Origin: Deltaproteobacteria bacterium
GTDB taxonomy: Bacteria > Desulfobacterota > DSM-4660 > Desulfatiglandales > Desulfatiglandaceae
Direction: 5' to 3'
Length of the DNA stretch: 8,288 nt
Assembly (NCBI GenBank): GCA_019313765.1
Contig: JAFDAP010000209.1
Span: 1-8,288 of the forward strand
The position numbers and the translations under genes are program-made. The notes beneath the pieces were generated by a model. That model made no database searches, was not told where the DNA came from, and saw only the letters and a list, made by a program, of their open reading frames with translations. The stretch's first letter is position 1. Every line of letters starts with the position of its first letter. Below, one piece after another: positions 5,229 to 8,288 of the stretch.

Positions 5229-5936
5229 ATGGCAGGAGAATACGTATACAACCTGGCCGGCGAAGAGACCTATGAAGACGGCCAGACTATCATAAAAGAA
5301 GGAAGCCGGGGAGATTGGATCTATGTTATCCTGTCCGGGTCTGTGGAAATCTCCAAGGTCATTCGAGGGAAGAAATGTGTTATAGAGGTATTAAAGACCG
5401 ATGAAGTTTTCGGAGAACTCGGGTTTATCGGGGGCATGAAACGAACCGCTACCGCCTGCGCGGTTGGAGAGACGACCATCGGTATTATTGACCGTGGATT
5501 TCTTGAGGAAGAGTACAACAGGCTTTCAGGGCAGTTCAGGAGTATTCTTGAAACCATAACTCATCGTTTCGAAAGAATCCTTGAAAGGCTATATGAAAAA
5601 GGCGGCAGGGCAGAGCCCAGGGTGCCAAAGGTCCTTTCTCTCACATACAGGGAACGTGAGTCGTTTATCAATGCCTACACAGCCAATGCGAGCAATGGCG
5701 GGCTTTTTGTAAAGACGGAAAAGCCGCTTAAGGTCGGATTTGAGTTTATTCTCAAGCTACAGCTTCCGGGTGTGCCCAATCCCCTCCAGATCAAGTCCGA
5801 GGTGCGCTGGGCGCGACCGCCGGAAAAGGGGCAGCCGGACCAGCCGGCCGGAATGGGCATCCAGTTTCTTGAAATATCAGAGAATGATACCCGGGTCATG
5901 AAAGAATGCCTTGCGGCCCCGGAGCCGAATAAGTAA
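5229..5936 (+). CDS. Cyclic-nucleotide-binding / PilZ two-domain signalling protein
   Basis: The 235-residue protein has no signal peptide or membrane helix and no DNA-binding HTH. Residues about 5-120 form a CRP/PKA-type cyclic-nucleotide-binding domain: beta-roll GDWIYVILSGSVEIS (28-42), then the phosphate-binding cassette FGELGFIGG (61-69) with Glu63 and Arg72-Thr-Ala, the residues that contact cNMP in the family. A helix (100-125) leads to a PilZ domain (about 135-230) with NASNGGLF (153-160), matching the [D/N]xSxxG motif, and GMGIQF (208-213). The upstream c-di-GMP motif RxxxR is not evident (TYRERESF, 139-146); this resembles the PilZ-like subfamily known from Myxococcus. It may pass a cAMP or similar signal to a partner through the PilZ fold. 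It follows purE by 86 bp, an association probably without functional meaning. It converges with trmB. Confidence 0.9.
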   Translation: MAGEYVYNLAGEETYEDGQTIIKEGSRGDWIYVILSGSVEISKVIRGKKCVIEVLKTDEVFGELGFIGGMKRTATACAVGETTIGIIDRGFLEEEYNRLSGQFRSILETITHRFERILERLYEKGGRAEPRVPKVLSLTYRERESFINAYTANASNGGLFVKTEKPLKVGFEFILKLQLPGVPNPLQIKSEVRWARPPEKGQPDQPAGMGIQFLEISENDTRVMKECLAAPEPNK

Positions 5937-5940
5937 GCTC

Positions 5941-6078
5941 ATAGGAGGCTGTCCGAGAATAGGTTTTATGTCATTTCGACCGAAGGGAGAAATCTAAAGC
6001 TTACGTATTTTCAATACAATAAGATTTCTCGCTACGCTCGAAATGACAGCTTTGCTGAATTTTCGGACAGCCTCCTAT
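5941..6078. repeat. 138-bp MITE-like inverted-repeat element between convergent genes
   Basis: The ends are 20-bp inverted repeats (5941-5960, 6059-6078) with one mismatch, beginning ATAGGAGGCTGTCCGA. A second pair of arms lies inside: GTCATTTCGA (5970-5979) with TCGAAATGAC (6038-6047), and AGAAATCT (5988-5995) with AGATTTCT (6022-6029). The inner words recur in the element at 2569-2819. The outer ends resemble termini of DDE-type insertion sequences, so it may be a non-autonomous derivative; no transposase frame fits in 138 bp. It occupies nearly the whole gap between the cNMP/PilZ stop and the trmB stop, and its long stems could act as a two-way terminator. Confidence 0.8.
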
Positions 6079-6084
6079 TTGAAG

Positions 6085-6996
6085 TTATGTGGCATTCCGC
6101 ACAAGATCCAGTGCCCGCTGAACCCCTGCCGTTGGGATCATGCTGCATCCCTTGGCCGGCCGGATATGCCAGCCATCTTCCATTTCAACTATTTCAATCC
6201 AGAAATTCTGGAGCAGGTTGTCCTCTCCCACTACTGATCTGACCATCCCTTTTTGTTGTTCCGGATCGTACAGGAACTCTTTAAAGTCCACCATGATCTC
6301 GCCCCGACCGTTTAAGGGTTTGAAACCTTTCGGGTCAAAATGATCCACACAATGGGTTATCAATGCTGTTTCCTCCTTTATCTTGATTTCCATATGCCTG
6401 CGTTTGACCAAACGCAATTCAAAAAACCGTTGCTGTCCCAATCCCTGCCATTTTCGTTCGTACTTGGTCAAAAAGCGCGGTGGTATGAATTGCGTGTAAG
6501 GTTCAAATCCGGTCCCTGAAACCTGGGCCTGTATCCAATCTAAATAGGCCTGATCATCCGTAACAATTAATAACTCACCCTCATCAATTAATCTGCTGTT
6601 TAATAATTTCAGAAAGTCATGTGTAAAAAGGCGATGTTTCACATGCCTTTTTTTGGGCCATGGACAGGGAAAAAGGGCCCAGGCACGGCCCAATGATTTC
6701 TCAGAAAAGAGCCTTTCAAAGCAAACCCGCGCATCAGCCCTTATGACTCTTGTATTTTCCACACCGGCTAAGGCTATTTTTCTAAGGGCACGGCGGACCA
6801 GGACCCAGCTAACCTCAATACCCACAAGGTTTTTTTCAGGATGCTCCCGTGCCCGGCGCACCAGGAAATCCCCCAGACCAAAGCCTATTTCCACCTCAAG
6901 CCCGGCTGAACGTCCAAATACTCTTTGCCATTCAATGGGGCGTTTTTTTCTTTTCCAGAGGATAAAGGGCTTAAGAGAAAGATATTTGGGTTTCAT
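6085..6996 (-). CDS. trmB: tRNA (guanine-N7-)-methyltransferase (TrmB) with C-terminal extension
   Basis: TrmB makes m7G46 in the tRNA variable loop using S-adenosylmethionine. With the start used here the protein has 303 residues. The SAM-binding motif EIGFGLGDFL is at 36-45, the tRNA/guanine motif FPCPWPKKRHVKHRL at 109-123, TDDQAYLDW at 146-154 and the signature TKYERKWQGLG at 177-187. The core therefore ends near 200. About 100 residues follow (DFKEFLYDP at 237-245, GWHIRPAKG at 275-283) that common TrmB proteins lack; thermophilic TrmB proteins are known to have C-terminal extensions, but I cannot say whether this is related. The usual FPDPW aspartate is Cys111. The frame could begin at 7017 (seven residues more) or 7149, but the latter lies inside a repeat element and adds non-homologous residues. 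No start has a clear ribosome-binding site, so the N terminus is uncertain. Confidence 0.9.
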   Translation of the reverse strand: MKPKYLSLKPFILWKRKKRPIEWQRVFGRSAGLEVEIGFGLGDFLVRRAREHPEKNLVGIEVSWVLVRRALRKIALAGVENTRVIRADARVCFERLFSEKSLGRAWALFPCPWPKKRHVKHRLFTHDFLKLLNSRLIDEGELLIVTDDQAYLDWIQAQVSGTGFEPYTQFIPPRFLTKYERKWQGLGQQRFFELRLVKRRHMEIKIKEETALITHCVDHFDPKGFKPLNGRGEIMVDFKEFLYDPEQQKGMVRSVVGEDNLLQNFWIEIVEMEDGWHIRPAKGCSMIPTAGVQRALDLVRNAT

Positions 6997-7125
6997 GTGT
7001 ATAGTAGATAACTCCATTTTAGTGTTTATTATTAAACCATTTCCTGATAAGAGGACAATAAAGAAAAAACTCAAAAGACGCAATCGCCTTGGTAGATTGC
7101 TTATTTGCCTGAAACCAGGGCCATA

Positions 7126-7297
7126 ATGAGACCTTTGAAAAATGTTCAATTTTGGCCAAGTTCAAGTCGAAGATACCGGACTTTGAGCGGGAGAAGGCGA
7201 AAGTTTTAACCAGAGGAATATATCGAATATTTCGAGGATTAAAACTTGAGACTGACGCCGAAATTGGGGAAAAGGGGGCGTTTTTCAAAGGTCTCAT
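7126..7297. repeat. 172-bp MITE-like element with perfect 17-bp terminal inverted repeats
   Basis: ATGAGACCTTTGAAAAA (7126-7142) and its exact complement (7281-7297) bound the element. Inside, AAGTTTTAA (7202-7210) and TTAAAACTT (7240-7248) form a second perfect stem. No clear target duplication is visible. A 75-codon plus-strand frame (7152-7379) runs through it and past its end, but it has no ribosome-binding site and I treat it as a by-product of the repeat. The element lies upstream of both trmB and the lysine-rich gene and could influence their expression. I believe similar sequences are dispersed in deltaproteobacteria; a genome search would show copy number. Confidence 0.75.
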
Positions 7298-7323
7298 AAG
7301 GTTAACAGAGAAAGGAGCAAGAA

Positions 7324-7662
7324 ATGCCATCAAAGAGCAAAGCGGCAAGACTGAATCAAAAAGATTCTTTGGAGAATAAGCTGGAACAGAGGTTGACTGT
7401 TTTGGCCGAAAAGGGACTTAAACGGGGAGAAATTTCTAAAGATGCCAATGTCAGGGGCATAAGGGCAAAGATAAGGGAAACAAACGCGAGGCTAAACGCC
7501 ATCTCTGCCCTGGAAAAAAAGGCGGAGGAAATGGCCAGGACCAAGGCTGAAAAGGAGGCCGCGCCCAAAGAGGAAAAGGGCAAGAAAAAGAAAGCGCAAG
7601 AAGAAGCGGCTGAGATGGGTAAACGCCAGAAGAAAAAAAAGAAGAAAAAGGAGAGCAAGTAA
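7324..7662 (+). CDS. Small lysine-rich hypothetical protein
   Basis: The 112-residue protein has no domain I recognise. Residues 1-66 look like an ordered helical part with alternating charge and leucines (LENKLEQRLTVLAEKGL at 16-32, GIRAKIRETNARLNAI at 45-60), consistent with a coiled coil. Residues 67-112 are an Ala/Glu/Lys tail ending in a run of seven lysines (103-109). It carries a strong positive charge with no Cys, Trp, signal peptide or membrane segment, so it is likely cytoplasmic and able to touch nucleic acid, an inference from composition only. The ribosome-binding site AAAGGAG (7311-7317) is six bases from the ATG, supporting a real gene. It starts 27 bp after the MITE-like element and ends 16 bp before a repeat copy. 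No operon partner is visible. Confidence 0.7.
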   Translation: MPSKSKAARLNQKDSLENKLEQRLTVLAEKGLKRGEISKDANVRGIRAKIRETNARLNAISALEKKAEEMARTKAEKEAAPKEEKGKKKKAQEEAAEMGKRQKKKKKKKESK

Positions 7663-7677
7663 AAAGGTGAATCATAG

Positions 7678-7735
7678 TTGACAAACTCGTAAAAAGTCCG
7701 AAAGCACCTGTTTTCGTCATTCCCGCCCGCCCCTC
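7678..7735. repeat. Dispersed inverted-repeat element, copy 3 (AAAAAGTC family, one end only)
   Basis: The arm at 7678-7698 contains ACTCGTAAAAAGTC and is identical to the complement of the right arm of copy 2 (2799-2819). It is followed by CGTCATTCCCGCC (about 7715-7727), the inner word of the family. No opposite arm follows; instead the sequence runs directly into the abfD remnant. This is therefore a truncated or half element at the break in that gene. Confidence 0.65.
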
Positions 7736-8007
7736 CGGGCCATGTCCAGGCGTTTAAAGAGATCCTCTTTGCTCTGATGAATATGCAGGGCGCGGCTGAT
7801 GGGTTCGCCGGTCAAATGAGACTTGGCCGTCATAGTATCCGCGTATTCAGGATCTGTGGTCAGTTCGTAAACACGCGCCGTCGCATCAATGACCCCTTTA
7901 CTGATCGGATGGTCGTTCAGTCTTTCTACCTTTTTACCGCCGAAAAAAAGTCTTGGCCGAAGTTTGTCGATACGTTCCCGGTATTCTTTTTCTGTCTTGA
8001 TTGCCAT
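7717..8007 (-). pseudogene. abfD: 4-hydroxybutyryl-CoA dehydratase (AbfD / HpaB family), N-terminal remnant
   Basis: AbfD is a flavin and 4Fe-4S enzyme of about 490 residues that dehydrates 4-hydroxybutyryl-CoA to crotonyl-CoA in aminobutyrate and succinate fermentation. This frame has 96 codons. Residues 1-91 follow the family's N terminus closely: DHPISKGVID (32-41), YELTTDPEYADTMTAKSH (47-64), HQSKEDLFKR (77-86). This agrees with my memory of the Clostridium aminobutyricum protein. After Arg91 (about 7735) the homology stops where a repeat arm begins, and the last residues GGRE are encoded by repeat sequence. All FAD and iron-sulfur ligands lie beyond the cut, so the product cannot be active. 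The start is intact, with AAAGGAG (8014-8020) six bases before the ATG, so the break looks recent. An HpaB-type hydroxylase is a less likely origin. Confidence 0.8.
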
Positions 8008-8288
8008 GTTGTTCTCCTTTACTGGATTGATAAAACCTGGTCCTCCCTCCGGGCCGTAGGCCCTATGGGCCGGTGGCTGGGCCAGTCGGAGATCTCGCCC
8101 GATTCAAGCGATTTATTTACAAATCGCCGGGTTGTTTGCGGTCAGGGTGACCCCTTTGTTGGCCCATTTGAAGGATTATACAGTTTCCGGATAAATCTGA
8201 TCTATACTTTTTACCCTGACAAGAAATGCTTCAAGATTTGTAGCTTTTTAGCTGGATAACATGAAAAATGACATGCTGTCCAGAAAAC
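8008..8288. other. Leader/promoter region upstream of the abfD remnant, no gene seen
   Basis: On the minus strand a perfect TATAAT (8175-8180) lies about 170 bases before the abfD start, without a good -35 box. The stretch between contains a hairpin, GCGATTT (8108-8114) with AAATCGC (8121-8127), and a GC-rich palindrome GGCCCTATGGGCC (8059-8071). These could form a structured leader, but I recognise no known riboswitch. An ATG on the plus strand at 8261 opens nine codons before the window ends and may be the start of a neighbouring gene; this cannot be judged. Confidence 0.35.

Noticed and set aside
6997..7149. N-terminal extension of TrmB (up to 51 residues)
   Set aside because: The far end lies inside the 172-bp repeat element and the residues do not resemble TrmB. 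The nearer ATG at 7017 remains possible.
7152..7379. Plus-strand frame of 75 codons
   Set aside because: It lies mostly in the 172-bp repeat element, has no ribosome-binding site, and overlaps the better-supported lysine-rich gene.
7356..7720. Minus-strand frames rich in Phe and Ser opposite the lysine-rich gene
   Set aside because: They are the mirror of lysine and glutamate codons; no ribosome-binding site or recognisable motif.
7777..8259. Plus-strand frame of 160 codons opposite the abfD remnant
   Set aside because: The minus strand has clear family homology and a ribosome-binding site; this frame has neither and is antisense to it.
8261..8288. Start of a plus-strand gene at the right edge
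   Set aside because: Only nine codons are visible and the upstream GGA is weak; it cannot be judged from this window.

Overview
The window looks like ordinary chromosomal DNA of a sulfate-reducer-type deltaproteobacterium (Desulfobacterota). This assignment is inferred from protein style and content: a DUF3786 protein, a cNMP-binding/PilZ fusion, a divergent second-type YchF, a remnant of 4-hydroxybutyryl-CoA dehydratase, and a high load of short dispersed inverted repeats. No rRNA, tRNA, CRISPR array, phage gene or intact transposase is visible.

Layout. Positions 1-204 hold a terminator for a gene entering from the left, then a REP-like cluster of three hairpins inside a perfect 19-bp inverted repeat. 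Positions 205-3545 carry three minus-strand genes: an Smr-domain protein, a YchF-like P-loop protein and argC (arginine biosynthesis). The two gaps between them hold members of one dispersed repeat family. Positions 3546-3679 are a divergent promoter region whose two predicted promoters overlap. Positions 3680-5936 carry three plus-strand genes: a DUF3786 protein, purE (purine biosynthesis) and a cyclic-nucleotide-binding/PilZ protein. A 138-bp inverted-repeat element (5941-6078) separates these from convergent trmB (minus, tRNA m7G46 methyltransferase with a C-terminal extension). A 172-bp MITE-like element (7126-7297) lies between trmB and a small lysine-rich plus-strand gene. Last comes an abfD remnant (minus) cut after about 91 codons, where a copy of the first repeat family begins.

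The genes are housekeeping enzymes (ArgC, PurE, TrmB), probable translation-linked factors (YchF-like, Smr), one signalling protein and two proteins of unknown function. They do not form a single pathway, and I see no convincing new multi-gene system. The most interesting material is (a) the intergenic repeats: at least five types, several touching stop codons and one at the break in abfD; (b) a YchF paralogue without a recognisable G3 motif; (c) TrmB with FPCPW in place of the usual FPDPW and an extra C-terminal region; (d) the cNMP-binding/PilZ fusion. Start sites were revised from ribosome-binding and promoter sequences for the Smr, DUF3786, cNMP/PilZ and TrmB genes.
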